Assembly (NCBI GenBank): GCA_902493345.1
Contig: CABUPM010000015.1
Coordinates: 1 to 29,171 of the forward strand
Reading direction: 5' to 3'
DNA from: an uncultured Eubacteriales bacterium
Lineage (GTDB): Bacteria; Bacillota; Clostridia; Lachnospirales; Bianqueaceae
DNA: 29,171 bases
Shown piece by piece: positions 15,522 through 23,470 of the stretch (position 1 is the first letter of the stretch; each line of letters starts with the position of its first letter). Under the pieces are notes generated by a model. It was not told where the DNA came from, searched no databases, and was given only the letters and a program-made list of their open reading frames with translations. The position numbers and the translations under genes are program-made.

Positions 15522-16565
15522 TTACAGGATGAACATTGCATCCCCAAAACTGAAAAAGCGGTATTTTTCTGCCACTGCCTGACGGTATGCTTCCAATACA
15601 TGTTCCCTTCCGGCCAGGGCGCTGACAAGCATAATCAGTGTGGATTCCGGCAGATGGAAGTTCGTTATCAGCGCATCCATCACCTTAAATTGATATCCCG
15701 GATAGATAAAGATATCTGTCCAACGGCTTCCCGCTCGAAGAACCCCGTTTTCATCCGCCATACTCTCCAAGGTTCTGCAGGATGTCGTACCCACGCAGAT
15801 AACCCGATTGCCCCTGGCTTTGCACTCCTGTACCATCTGCGCGGTCTCTTCCGTGACAACGCAGAATTCGGAATGCATCTCATGGTCTTCTACTGCATCT
15901 TCCTTCACCGGCCGGAAGGTTCCCAGACCGACATGCAGCGTCACAAAGCCGACATTCACTCCTTTGGCACGGATTTCATCCAGAAGCTCCTTCGTAAAAT
16001 GCAAACCGGCTGTCGGCGCCGCAGCAGAACCCTCTTCTCTGGCATAGACCGTCTGATACCGATCGCGATCCTGCAGCTTTTCATGAATATAGGGCGGCAG
16101 CGGCATCTCGCCCAATTGGTCCAAGACTTCTTCAAATACACCATCAAATTCAAACCGTACGATTCGGTTGCCGCCCTCTACGATTTTCAGGACTTCAGCC
16201 TCCAACATCCCGCCGCCGAAGGTCAGACGATGTCCAGGACGTACCCTCCGTCCCGGATGTACCAGGACCTCCCAGCACATTCCGTCGCCATACATTCCTT
16301 CCGGGCAGCGTTTGAGCAGCAGCAGCTCTACATGGGTTCCGATATCCTTTCGCTCGCCCAGCAGTCTTGCAGGCATCACCTTGGTATCATTCAGAATCAT
16401 ACAGTCTCCGGGCTGCAGATACTCCAGAATATCCCGAAAATGTCTATGCTGAATCTCTCCGCTCTCTTTGTTCAAAACCATAAGGCGGGAGGCCGTCCGA
16501 TCCTGCAGCGGCACCTGAGCGATAAGCTCCTCCGGTAAATCATAATAGAAATCGCTTTTTTTCAT
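15522..16565 (-). CDS. queA: tRNA preQ1(34) S-adenosylmethionine ribosyltransferase-isomerase QueA
   Basis: This 347-residue enzyme transfers and isomerises the ribosyl group of S-adenosylmethionine onto preQ1 at the tRNA wobble base, forming epoxyqueuosine in queuosine synthesis. Family motifs seen include [17 protein letters not shown] and RTASRLMVL near the N-terminus. The core contains [30 protein letters not shown], and the C-terminal [17 protein letters not shown]. The ATG at 16565 is chosen because GGAGG lies 7 bases upstream; an upstream in-frame ATG overlaps that site. It stands alone here: tgt and other queuosine genes are not adjacent. The thrC terminator lies directly upstream, so it must rely on readthrough or on a promoter not recognised. 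Confidence 0.96.
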   Translation of the reverse strand: MKKSDFYYDLPEELIAQVPLQDRTASRLMVLNKESGEIQHRHFRDILEYLQPGDCMILNDTKVMPARLLGERKDIGTHVELLLLKRCPEGMYGDGMCWEVLVHPGRRVRPGHRLTFGGGMLEAEVLKIVEGGNRIVRFEFDGVFEEVLDQLGEMPLPPYIHEKLQDRDRYQTVYAREEGSAAAPTAGLHFTKELLDEIRAKGVNVGFVTLHVGLGTFRPVKEDAVEDHEMHSEFCVVTEETAQMVQECKARGNRVICVGTTSCRTLESMADENGVLRAGSRWTDIFIYPGYQFKVMDALITNFHLPESTLIMLVSALAGREHVLEAYRQAVAEKYRFFSFGDAMFIL

Positions 16566-16585
16566 ATTCTTACCTCCAAACATGG

Positions 16586-16612
16586 AAAAAGGCGGATATC
16601 CCGCCTTTTTGT
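16586..16612 (-). terminator. Terminator between thrC and queA
   Basis: An AT-flanked hairpin (AAAAAGGCGG on one side, CCGCCTTTTT on the other) sits 9 bp after the thrC stop and only about 20 bp before the queA start. It has A/T tracts on both sides and could work in both directions. Partial readthrough would feed queA. Confidence 0.8.
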
Positions 16613-16618
16613 ATCTCT

Positions 16619-18106
16619 TTATAATCCCAGGATATCATGGATCTGCTGCAATGCCTGGTCCTTCTCGCAGACTCGGTGATGACGTATCGGAGAATCCAAA
16701 ACCTGACGGACTCTCGACGGTATGGATGTCTGACTGATCGCGCTTAGCTTTTCCATCAGCGCCATCTCCTCCTCCGGAACTTCTGATCCCACTGCCTTCA
16801 GGATACTGGCCGGGAATTTGTAGGGGCTGGCCGTGGATACCACAACCACAGGAACCGTATCTCCCGTCTCCTGCTGATACCGCTGCGCAACACTATAAGC
16901 CACCGCCGTGTGGGGATCCATAACATACGAACTGTTCTGATATACTTCCCGAATGGCCGCCTCCGTCTCCTCTTCACTGGCAAACTGCGCCCAAAACTCC
17001 TCTTCCATGGCCGTCTTATCTACAGGCAGAGTATAGCTGCCTCGCTGACGCAGCGAATCCATCAGTTCCTGCACCAAAGTGCCGTTCTCGCCGCACAGCT
17101 GGTAGAGAAGTCTTTCCAGATTGCTGGAAACGAGGATATCCATAGACGGCGAACTGGTCACGTAGAACTCACGATTGGCATTGTAACGTCCCGTATGGAA
17201 AAAGTCTGTCAGGACATTATTCTTATTGGACGCGCAGATCAGCTTCTTAATCGGCAGGCCCATTGTCCGGGCATAATGCGCTGCAAGAATATTACCGAAA
17301 TTACCTGTCGGTACGCTGAAGCTCACCGGCATGCCCAGGCTCACCTTATGATCGCGTACCATCTCCAGGTATGCCCAGAAATAATACACTACCTGAGGAA
17401 CAAGACGCCCAATATTAATCGAATTGGCAGAGGAGAACATATATCCGGCATTCTTCATCTTCTGTGCTTCCTGTGGATCAGTAAAAATCTCCTTGACACT
17501 GCGCTGCGCGTCGTCAAAATTACCCTTCATCGCGACAACGTGAGTATTATCCCCCTGCTGCGTCACCATCTGCAGACGCTGTACTGTACTTACGCCATCC
17601 TTCGGATAAAAAACGATAATTCTGACGCCGCTTACATTGGCAAATCCCTCCAGAGCGGCCTTTCCGGTATCTCCGGAAGTTGCCGTCAGGATCACAATCT
17701 CTTCCTCCAGATTCTGCTTACGTGCCGCCGTCGTCATCAAATACGGCAGAATCGAGAGCGCCATATCCTTAAAGGCCAAGGTAGCTCCATGAAAAAGCTC
17801 AAGGAAATTCGCGTCGCCCGGATGTGCCAGAGGCGCAATCTGCGGTGTATCAAACTTATCATCATAGGCATGATCGATACAATACCGTAATTCATCCTCC
17901 GAAAAATCCGTTAAAAAGAGCTTCATTACCTCGTAAGCCACTTCGCGGTAATTCATCTTTAAAAGCTCGGACAGCTCCTTATCCATTTGGGGCAAGTGCT
18001 CCGGTACAAACAGCCCGCCATCCTCCGCGATTCCGTGAACGATAGCATAAGAAGCGGTTACCGGCTCGCCATGACCACGCGTGCTTTTATACATCAAAGT
18101 TTCCAT
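16619..18106 (-). CDS. thrC: Threonine synthase
   Basis: This 495-residue PLP enzyme converts O-phosphohomoserine to threonine, the last step of threonine synthesis. The PLP-binding lysine is about Lys113 in [14 protein letters not shown]. Other landmarks are YKSTRG near the N-terminus, [13 protein letters not shown] (phosphate loop), [13 protein letters not shown] and PTGNFGN. The length of nearly 500 residues marks the long form found in many Gram-negative bacteria and Clostridia. The ATG at 18106 is chosen because AGGAGA directly abuts an ATG 9 bp upstream, which leaves no spacer for that codon. It is 17 bp downstream of rex on the same strand, so the two are probably co-transcribed. Confidence 0.95.
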   Translation of the reverse strand: METLMYKSTRGHGEPVTASYAIVHGIAEDGGLFVPEHLPQMDKELSELLKMNYREVAYEVMKLFLTDFSEDELRYCIDHAYDDKFDTPQIAPLAHPGDANFLELFHGATLAFKDMALSILPYLMTTAARKQNLEEEIVILTATSGDTGKAALEGFANVSGVRIIVFYPKDGVSTVQRLQMVTQQGDNTHVVAMKGNFDDAQRSVKEIFTDPQEAQKMKNAGYMFSSANSINIGRLVPQVVYYFWAYLEMVRDHKVSLGMPVSFSVPTGNFGNILAAHYARTMGLPIKKLICASNKNNVLTDFFHTGRYNANREFYVTSSPSMDILVSSNLERLLYQLCGENGTLVQELMDSLRQRGSYTLPVDKTAMEEEFWAQFASEEETEAAIREVYQNSSYVMDPHTAVAYSVAQRYQQETGDTVPVVVVSTASPYKFPASILKAVGSEVPEEEMALMEKLSAISQTSIPSRVRQVLDSPIRHHRVCEKDQALQQIHDILGL

Positions 18107-18123
18107 GCTCGTCATTCTCCTTT

Positions 18124-18762
18124 TTACTGCTCGCTGACTTCTTTTAATCTATATGTCAAAACTCTCAGGCTATCCGACAAATGTACATTCTCTACGACCA
18201 CCTTATCTTCCGGCAGCCGAAGGTCTATAGACGCAAAGTTCCAAATGGCCCGTATGCCTCCGGCAACCAGCGTTTCCGCTACAGCAGCGGCGCCTGTTTT
18301 AGGAATTGTCAGCACCGCGATATCCGCTGTATTCTCTTTCAGATACTCCGGCAGATAGGAAATATTATAAATCTTGCTGCCATTGACAAGCCGGCCTTCT
18401 AACTCCGGATTACTGTCAAAGAGGGCGACAATCTTATAACCCAACCGGTAGAAATTCGTATAATGCGCGACTGCCTGTCCCAGGTTACCTGCGCCGATAA
18501 TAATGACCCGATACTCCTGATCCTGCCCCAGGATTTTACCGATCTCCGTATGCAGGCTCTCCACATTATAACCATATCCCTGCTGGCCAAATCCTCCAAA
18601 GTGATTCAGGTCCTGACGGATCTGTGATGCCGTCACATCCATTCTTCTGCTTAAATCTCCGGAAGAAATGCGTGTAATACCCTTGGATAAGAGATCTCCC
18701 AAATACCGGTAATACCTCGGCAAACGGTATATCACCGCAGAGGGAATCTTTTTCGTGTCCAT
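18124..18762 (-). CDS. rex: Redox-sensing transcriptional repressor Rex
   Basis: This 212-residue repressor senses the NADH/NAD+ ratio and controls fermentation genes in Gram-positive bacteria. The winged-helix DNA-binding domain (about residues 4-80) has YRLPRYYRYL, ISSGDLSRRMDVTASQIRQDL and FGGFGQQGYGY, and the Rossmann domain starts with IIIGAGNLGQA at residues 90-95. The domain-swapped C-terminal helix is present. The ATG at 18762 is preferred because it gives the usual family N-terminus. A GTG 15 bases upstream is an alternative. It precedes thrC, an unusual operon partner. Its own promoter region contains a Rex-like half-site, suggesting autoregulation. Confidence 0.95.
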   Translation of the reverse strand: MDTKKIPSAVIYRLPRYYRYLGDLLSKGITRISSGDLSRRMDVTASQIRQDLNHFGGFGQQGYGYNVESLHTEIGKILGQDQEYRVIIIGAGNLGQAVAHYTNFYRLGYKIVALFDSNPELEGRLVNGSKIYNISYLPEYLKENTADIAVLTIPKTGAAAVAETLVAGGIRAIWNFASIDLRLPEDKVVVENVHLSDSLRVLTYRLKEVSEQ

Positions 18763-18782
18763 ATATCTATCATTCACTCCCG

Positions 18783-18846
18783 CTCATTGTGCGTTAACAA
18801 AAATAACGCCAGTTTCATTATATCATATCTCACCTGCAAATTGCAA
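18783..18846 (-). promoter_or_regulatory. rex promoter with possible Rex half-site
   Basis: TTGCAA (18841-18846) and TATAAT (18817-18822) are 18 bp apart on the minus strand. Between the predicted start site and the gene lies TTGTTAAC (minus strand, about 18792-18799). This matches one half of the known Rex consensus TTGTTAA-N4-TTAACAA, but the other half is degenerate. The promoter is well supported; the operator is not. Confidence 0.6.
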
Positions 18847-18875
18847 TTACTATTTCTATATCCTGCTAAAATTAC

Positions 18876-18904
18876 TTGAAATCCCTCAAAAGTTATTGTA
18901 CAAT
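18876..18904 (+). promoter_or_regulatory. Sigma-A promoter for the RseC-like gene
   Basis: TTGAAA (18876-18881) and TACAAT (18899-18904) are 17 bp apart on the plus strand. The leader to the ATG at 19039 is about 130 nt and contains a short perfect hairpin (CGGCTT/AAGCCG, 18928-18942) with no T run that would make it a terminator. Confidence 0.65.
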
Positions 18905-19038
18905 AAAAATACTCTTTCATGAGAATTTCGGCTTTTTAAGCCGTTATTAGAACAGGAAAATCCATGAAATCTTCTGCTTGCCAACTATATGCCGGCAGGT
19001 TACGCAGTACGCTATTTACTTGGAAAGGAGCCTCTCCA

Positions 19039-19458
19039 ATGGCAGAATTCGGACTTGTAAAAAAAATAGACGGCGACTATGCCGTATTGGAACTTACCAG
19101 GAGCGAAGCGTGCAAGCACTGTAACGCCTGCCTGCCTTCGCTAACCGGCAAGGCTATGACCCTTCGGGCCCAAAATGCCTGCAAGGCCAAAGTCGGGGAT
19201 TATGTCAGTGTAGAAGTGCAGCAGGATGGCTTTCTGTCCGCAGTCTTCTATCTCTATGTGATTCCTGCCCTGGTCTTTATTGCTCTGATTGTATTTTTAA
19301 GCTTTCTGAAACTCAACGAATGGATGGTTCTGGGACTTTCTCTGATGGGCCTTGTCATTGTCTATCTGCTTCTCCATCGCCTTATCCCTCATCTCAATCT
19401 GAAGCGCTATATTCCTGTAGCCATTGCCATTCTGGATCCTCCTTCTAAAAAGGAGTAA
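19039..19458 (+). CDS. RseC/SoxR-reducing family membrane protein
   Basis: This 139-residue protein has the N-terminal cysteine cluster of the RseC family (Cys25, Cys28 and Cys31 in EACKHCNAC, plus Cys48 in AQNACKA). Two adjacent membrane helices follow, at about residues 67-90 and 96-113. Relatives are linked to Rnf electron transfer complexes and to SoxR reduction, where the cysteines are proposed to handle electrons or a metal. No rnf or sox gene is visible here. The start is placed at 19039 after AAAGGAG. An in-frame ATG 75 bases upstream with a weaker AGGAAAA site would add an N-terminal extension unlike the family. It is divergent from rex and 66 bp upstream of a cysteine-rich protein on the same strand. 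Confidence 0.85.
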   Translation: MAEFGLVKKIDGDYAVLELTRSEACKHCNACLPSLTGKAMTLRAQNACKAKVGDYVSVEVQQDGFLSAVFYLYVIPALVFIALIVFLSFLKLNEWMVLGLSLMGLVIVYLLLHRLIPHLNLKRYIPVAIAILDPPSKKE

Positions 19459-19524
19459 AAGACGGAACCCGCCGGATGGAGTTTTCATATGATGTAGTAC
19501 AAAGCTCCTCTGGAGGGTTTCAAA

Positions 19525-20448
19525 ATGTCTAAATGCTGTTCCATCTTCAATACTTCCGGACGCGGCCGGATTCTCCAGCACTCTATGCCTTCATTGCATG
19601 AATCCTCTTCTCCCTGCTCTTCTGCCGAGGAAGGGACATCGTGCTGCTGCACATCGGAAGCTTCCAACGGTGTTTTAACCCCCGTTGCATCCGACCGCTG
19701 CTCATGTGCTTCCTCCTCCGGAAGTGGATGTACCACGCAATGCGCTTCGCCCATGCATACCATGATGCCCGTCATCTATGATGAATGCGGCATCAATCTG
19801 TGCCGGGTTGTCGCTCCGCAAACGGCCATTCCAACGGACGCGGCCAGCATGGAAGTTCAGGTATTGGATGTTGATTTTCGTCTGAATCAAGGCAATAACG
19901 GCACGTACTTCACAACACTCACCAATCGGCCCGGATGTATCCGGATTACTCTGACAAATCTGGATGTAACATTTCGCCTGACCGCTCTGGATTGCTGCGG
20001 CAACATCATCTCCCAATCCGTTGAAACGGTCAACTATCTGAACCCCGATCCTTATGCTGAGAGCAGCGATCCGGATACCAATCCAACCAGTGTAACCCTG
20101 GACATCTATGTTCCTTATGGCTTAACCTATAGCGTCGGCGAGAACGGTTCCTATTACCCTGCTATTTCCTATCTTGGCCCGGTCGTCGGCGTCAATTCTC
20201 AATTGGAACAGGGTCTGTCCGTCCAAGCCGCCTCCAAGGTCCTTCGTTTCGATACCGCATTGGATCAAATGGCACTGGGGCTGACTCTCTACCTGCGCTC
20301 CATGTATTTTACGGAATTCCGCATAGCACATCAGGGGCTTGCCGTACCGCCAAAGGCATCTCCCGTAGAAGAAGACCAAACCGATGCCTGCCAGGACTTC
20401 GTAGACGGCGCACTTCTGACGCCGCAGATCTGCCCGGCTGTCAACTGA
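19525..20448 (+). CDS. Cysteine-rich protein of unknown function
   Basis: I do not recognise this 307-residue protein. It has 17 cysteines, ten of them in the first 75 residues, in a Ser/Gly/Cys-rich low-complexity head with clusters CC, CCC and CSC. From about residue 80 it changes to a more ordered beta-rich region (VLDVDFRLNQGNNGTYFTTL, CIRITLTNLDVTFRLTALDCCG, then VTLDIYVPYGLTYSVGENG). No signal peptide or membrane segment is seen. The ribosome binding site is CTGGAGGG, 7-8 bases before the ATG. Cys-rich heads with beta-rich bodies occur in spore coat and exosporium proteins of Clostridia, so a spore-surface role is possible but unproven. It follows the RseC-like gene and ends at a strong shared terminator. 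Confidence 0.75.
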   Translation: MSKCCSIFNTSGRGRILQHSMPSLHESSSPCSSAEEGTSCCCTSEASNGVLTPVASDRCSCASSSGSGCTTQCASPMHTMMPVIYDECGINLCRVVAPQTAIPTDAASMEVQVLDVDFRLNQGNNGTYFTTLTNRPGCIRITLTNLDVTFRLTALDCCGNIISQSVETVNYLNPDPYAESSDPDTNPTSVTLDIYVPYGLTYSVGENGSYYPAISYLGPVVGVNSQLEQGLSVQAASKVLRFDTALDQMALGLTLYLRSMYFTEFRIAHQGLAVPPKASPVEEDQTDACQDFVDGALLTPQICPAVN

Positions 20449-20457
20449 CTGCATAAA

Positions 20458-20492
20458 AATCAGCCCTCTGAAATTCCATCAGAGGGCTGATT
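20458..20492. terminator. Bidirectional terminator
   Basis: A 14-bp perfect inverted repeat (arms 20458-20471 and 20479-20492) lies between the stop codons of the convergent cysteine-rich and uracil permease genes. Short T-rich runs occur on both sides (GATTTTAT on plus, GATTTTTATG on minus). Confidence 0.88.
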
Positions 20493-20508
20493 GATTTTAT
20501 ACTCTTGC

Positions 20509-21825
20509 TTACTCCTGTGCCTTGCCTTCCGGCATCAGAAGGTTCAGGATGATACCTGCGATAATGCCCAGGCCGATTCCGGAGAGACTGAAGTTCTCTG
20601 TTCCGATCACTGCTCCGCCTATCGCAAGGACAAGCATAACAGCCGCCAGGCACAGATTCCGGTTCTGCTTGAAATCTACCTGATTTTCAACCAGGGTACG
20701 AAGGCCGACGGAGGAAATCATTCCATACAGTACGATACACGCACCGCCCAATACGCAGGTCGGCACCGTCTCAACTACACCTACAACCTTGCCCAGGAAG
20801 CTGGCAATGATAGCAAATACAGCTGCCATTCTTAGAGATGTCGGATTATAGTTTCCGGTTGCCGCAAGCACTGCGGTATTCTCAGAATAGGTTGTATTCG
20901 CCGGGCCACCCAGGAAACCGGCCGCGATTGTAGCCAGGCCATCGCCCAGCATAGTGCGATGCAGACCCGGATCTGCCGTGAAGTCCTTGCCTACTACCGC
21001 GCCGTTCGCGTAGATATCGCCTACATGCTCTACGCAGGTTACGATAGCGATCGGTGCGATCACACCGATTGCTCTAAGATTAAAGGTCGGGAACACGAAA
21101 TGCGGGAGCTCAATCCAATCATGTGCGGCAACCTTGCTCATATCCAGCAGTTCTGCCGGCGCCAGCCCAGTGCTGACCAGAATCAATGTTACAACATAAC
21201 CTGCAACCAAACAGATAACGATGGAAGCCATCTTTACAGCGCCCTTACCATAGCTTGACAGAATCACCGTCAGTACACAAACCGCGCCGCCAATCAGCCA
21301 GGACCAGTAATATGTCGGGCCGAAATCTACGCTTCCCTGAATATTGTTAATCGCAGAAGAAGCCAGATTCAATCCGATCAGGGTTACGCCAACACCTCGA
21401 ACAACCGGTGGAAACAGCTTATCGATAAACTTTTTACCGCAGAAGCGAATCACCACAGAGATGATTACATAGATCAGACCGGCTGCAATAATGCCTCCCA
21501 TGGCCGCTGCGATCTGCTCATCCTTGGTCGCGCCGTACGCTTCATTGCCAATCACCGCACAGAGCGCAGCGATGAAGGCAAAAGAACTGCCCAGAAACGC
21601 CGGAACTCTGCCCTTAGTGCACAGATGGAAAATCAGTGTACCAATACCAGCACAACACAGAGCTACACCTACATCCAATCCCGTTAACAACGGAACCAGA
21701 ATGGTTGCGCAAGACATTGCAAACGCATGCTGCAAGCCCAGCGTAATCGTTTTGCCTGCTCCTAACGTCGGATATTCTTTTGACGCAGGAAAAAGGACTT
21801 GGTTGATCTTAGAAAAAATATTCAT
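20509..21825 (-). CDS. uraA: Uracil permease (NCS2 family)
   Basis: This 438-residue nucleobase:cation symporter 2 family protein should import uracil with protons. It has the predicted 12-14 membrane helices and the family landmarks QHAFAMSCATILVPLLTG near the N-terminus and GSSFAFI in helix 3. It also has VEHVGD and PANTTYSENTAVLAATG, which hold the conserved glutamates of UraA. These features fit uracil better than xanthine. The ATG follows AAGGGGGCTCAATAGG. No PyrR-type attenuator or purine riboswitch was recognised in the short leader, and the gene is not beside other pyr genes here. Confidence 0.88.
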   Translation of the reverse strand: MNIFSKINQVLFPASKEYPTLGAGKTITLGLQHAFAMSCATILVPLLTGLDVGVALCCAGIGTLIFHLCTKGRVPAFLGSSFAFIAALCAVIGNEAYGATKDEQIAAAMGGIIAAGLIYVIISVVIRFCGKKFIDKLFPPVVRGVGVTLIGLNLASSAINNIQGSVDFGPTYYWSWLIGGAVCVLTVILSSYGKGAVKMASIVICLVAGYVVTLILVSTGLAPAELLDMSKVAAHDWIELPHFVFPTFNLRAIGVIAPIAIVTCVEHVGDIYANGAVVGKDFTADPGLHRTMLGDGLATIAAGFLGGPANTTYSENTAVLAATGNYNPTSLRMAAVFAIIASFLGKVVGVVETVPTCVLGGACIVLYGMISSVGLRTLVENQVDFKQNRNLCLAAVMLVLAIGGAVIGTENFSLSGIGLGIIAGIILNLLMPEGKAQE

Positions 21826-21861
21826 CCTATTGAGCCCCCTTGCCCATAAAGTATCACAGCC

Positions 21862-21890
21862 ATTATATCATCCTTTTGTCGAAAATACAA
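21862..21890 (-). promoter_or_regulatory. uraA promoter
   Basis: TTGTAT (21885-21890) and TATAAT (21862-21867) on the minus strand are 17 bp apart, about 35 bp before the ATG. Confidence 0.65.
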
Positions 21891-21918
21891 GAATTATATT
21901 TTTATGAAAAATCACCAC

Positions 21919-21947
21919 TTTCTTTTCTATTATTTATGTGATATACT
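21919..21947 (+). promoter_or_regulatory. Promoter of the CarD-like gene
   Basis: An extended -10 element (TG-A-TATACT, hexamer at 21942-21947) has a weak TTTCTT 17 bp upstream on the plus strand. The leader to the ATG at 22025 is about 70 nt. Confidence 0.55.
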
Positions 21948-22024
21948 TAAAATAACTGGATTGGATAGGTTTCCCGGCATACTGATGCCATTATTAGACA
22001 TATGCTGTCTTGAAAGGATTCCCC

Positions 22025-22543
22025 ATGTTTCAAAAAAACGATATCGTTCTTTATTCACCTCACGGTGTCTGCAGGATTGAGAATCTTACAGACCTGTGTT
22101 TTCGCGGCGTTACACGGAATTACTATATTCTGCGTCCGCTTCGTAATTCATCGGCTGTTATTTTTGTTCCCTCCGATAGTGAATCGCTTTTGACTCGTAT
22201 GCACGCGATTCTGACCCGTGAGGGTCTGGAAGACCTGATGCGCTCTTTCTGTGAAATTGTAGATACTCTGAGCTATCATGACCTTCCCCATGCACAATAC
22301 AAAGCGATCCTGATCGGAGATGACCGCCTTGCTCAGCTGAAACTGATTCATATTTTACATACTCACCAGGTTATGCTGCGCAAACGCGGCCGTAAGCTCT
22401 ACTCCGTCGATGAACGTGCGCTTCGTGAAGCTGAGAAAATTCTTTTTGATGAATTTTCTTATGTTCTGGAATTGCACCGTGAATCGATTCCTTCCTGGAT
22501 TCAGGAGCAAATAAAAAACAGGACATTTTCCGTCCTGTCTTAA
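22025..22543 (+). CDS. CarD-like/TRCF domain transcriptional regulator
   Basis: This 172-residue protein has an N-terminal CarD_CdnL_TRCF RNA-polymerase-interaction domain (about residues 1-65: FQKNDIVLYSPHGVCRIE, YYILRPLRN, VFVP-like IFVPSD). An all-helical C-terminal region follows, similar in plan to CarD. Such proteins bind the polymerase beta subunit and stabilise open promoter complexes. The ATG at 22025 is chosen because GAAAGGA lies 8 bases upstream. The last codons form one arm of the tRNA-Val terminator on the opposite strand. It is divergent from uraA. Confidence 0.85.
   Translation: MFQKNDIVLYSPHGVCRIENLTDLCFRGVTRNYYILRPLRNSSAVIFVPSDSESLLTRMHAILTREGLEDLMRSFCEIVDTLSYHDLPHAQYKAILIGDDRLAQLKLIHILHTHQVMLRKRGRKLYSVDERALREAEKILFDEFSYVLELHRESIPSWIQEQIKNRTFSVLS
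22508..22540 (-). terminator. tRNA-Val terminator within the carD-like 3' end
   Basis: On the minus strand GACAGGAC-N7-GTCCTGT is followed by TTTTTTAT. It starts a few bases after the tRNA 3' end and overlaps the last codons of the convergent CarD-like gene. In the plus direction the T run is poor. Confidence 0.75.
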
Positions 22544-22545
22544 AG

Positions 22546-22619
22546 TAGGGATGATTGGGCTCGAACCAACGACCTCTGCGATGTGAACGCAGCGCTCTAA
22601 CCAACTGAGCTACATCCCC
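22546..22619 (-). tRNA. tRNA-Val (CAC)
   Basis: The 74-nt minus-strand sequence folds as a cloverleaf. The acceptor stem starts GGGGATG and ends CATCCCT with discriminator A (one terminal G-U pair), and the D-arm contains AGCTCAGTTGGTTAGAGC. The anticodon stem CTGCG/CGCAG encloses TTCACAT, giving anticodon CAC. The T-loop is TTCGAGC. CCA is not encoded. Anticodon CAC reads the valine codon GUG. Confidence 0.95.
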
Positions 22620-22631
22620 GAATTCTTTTTT

Positions 22632-22660
22632 ATTATACCGCCATGCTATATCTTTGTCAA
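22632..22660 (-). promoter_or_regulatory. Near-consensus promoter of tRNA-Val
   Basis: TTGACA (22655-22660) and TATAAT (22632-22637) with a 17-bp spacer give a perfect sigma-A promoter, 12 bp upstream of the tRNA 5' end. Confidence 0.88.
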
Positions 22661-22671
22661 GCAATATTTTC

Positions 22672-22701
22672 GGGTCCGCTGGATTTCACTCCAGCGGACC
22701 C
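22672..22701 (-). terminator. Terminator after the aldolase gene
   Basis: A 12-bp perfect GC-rich inverted repeat (GGGTCCGCTGGA and its complement, loop of 6) lies 12 bp after the aldolase stop. Its T run on the minus strand is weak (GAAAATATT), so termination may be incomplete. Confidence 0.7.
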
Positions 22702-22712
22702 ATTTGCTTTTC

Positions 22713-23360
22713 TTACTTATTGAATGCGCCGTCCCAATCCTTCATGAACTTCTCAATGCCTGCCTTGGTCAACGGATGCTCGATCATCTGCATCAGAACC
22801 TTATAAGGTACCGTAGCGATATCTGCACCAGCCTTGGCACACTCCAGCACATGCATCGGATGACGGATGCTTGCTGCGATGATCTGCGTCTCAATACCGT
22901 GTACGCCAAAGATCTCAACGATGTCCTCGATCAGAGTCATTCCATCACAGCTGATATCGTCCAGACGGCCCAGGAATGGAGACACATACGTTGCGCCTGC
23001 ACGAGCCGCCAAAAGTGCCTGTGTCGCTGAAAAGATCAGTGTTACATTGGTCTTGATTCCTTCCTTAGATACAACGCTTACTGCCTCAAGGCCAGCTGCT
23101 GTCATCGGAATCTTAACAACCATATTCGGATGAATCTTAGCAATCTCTCTTGCCTCACGGATCATTCCCTCTGCATCCAGACTGATGACCTCACCGCTGA
23201 TCGGCCCGTCTACAATACCGGTGATCTCCTTAATAACTTCGTTAAAATCACGGCCTTCCTTCGCTACCAGCGACGGATTGGTCGTTACTCCGCTGATAAA
23301 GCCCATCTTAGCCGCTTTGCGGATCTCGTCCACATTTGCGGTATCAATAAAGAAACGCAT
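22713..23360 (-). CDS. Transaldolase / fructose-6-phosphate aldolase family
   Basis: This 215-residue class I aldolase belongs to the short transaldolase (TalC/FSA) group. The Schiff-base lysine is Lys83 in [10 protein letters not shown]. Other landmarks are [43 protein letters not shown], and [11 protein letters not shown]. Members act in the pentose phosphate pathway as transaldolases or on fructose 6-phosphate. In Gram-positive bacteria this group is usually a transaldolase (tal), which is the preferred call. The ATG has a GGAGGG site. A promoter embedded in a long palindrome lies upstream. The sugar importer upstream on the same strand may or may not share its transcript. Confidence 0.9.
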   Translation of the reverse strand: MRFFIDTANVDEIRKAAKMGFISGVTTNPSLVAKEGRDFNEVIKEITGIVDGPISGEVISLDAEGMIREAREIAKIHPNMVVKIPMTAAGLEAVSVVSKEGIKTNVTLIFSATQALLAARAGATYVSPFLGRLDDISCDGMTLIEDIVEIFGVHGIETQIIAASIRHPMHVLECAKAGADIATVPYKVLMQMIEHPLTKAGIEKFMKDWDGAFNK

Positions 23361-23376
23361 AATTTACCCTCCCTAG

Positions 23377-23421
23377 GATATAATAAAGACAGCACAATAA
23401 TTGTACTGTCTTTATTATATC
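23377..23421. repeat. 45-bp palindrome with embedded promoter or terminator
   Basis: The 45-bp stretch is an almost perfect palindrome: 16-bp outer arms, one mismatch, 5-bp inner arms and a single central base. In RNA made from the minus strand the mismatch becomes a G-U pair, so the hairpin is continuous. A TATAAT at 23414-23419, preceded by an extended TG, is a probable -10 for the aldolase gene. The A- and T-rich arms would also fit a terminator of the sugar-importer operon. Confidence 0.8.
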
Positions 23422-23470
23422 ACAAATCCCCCTTTCTGGAAAGAGGGATTCATAAATTCCCTGTGAAATT

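Noticed and set aside
15501..16538. 345-codon open frame antisense to queA
   Set aside because: QueA is complete with family motifs; the antisense frame is a codon-bias artefact and starts inside the queA terminator.
16910..17890. 326-codon open frame antisense to thrC
   Set aside because: Threonine synthase on the other strand is unambiguous, and the antisense product has no recognisable motif.
18964..19038. N-terminal extension or leader peptide before the RseC-like protein
   Set aside because: The extension does not resemble the family and a stronger ribosome binding site precedes the ATG at 19039. It is kept only as an alternative start.
19480..19500. Sporulation sigma-factor promoter (CATATGAT-like -10) before the cysteine-rich gene
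   Set aside because: The -10 match to sigma-E/K consensus is partial and no convincing -35 element lies at the right distance.
21826..22024. Riboswitch or PyrR attenuator before uraA
   Set aside because: The leader from the predicted start to the ATG is only about 35 nt and contains no terminator-antiterminator pair.
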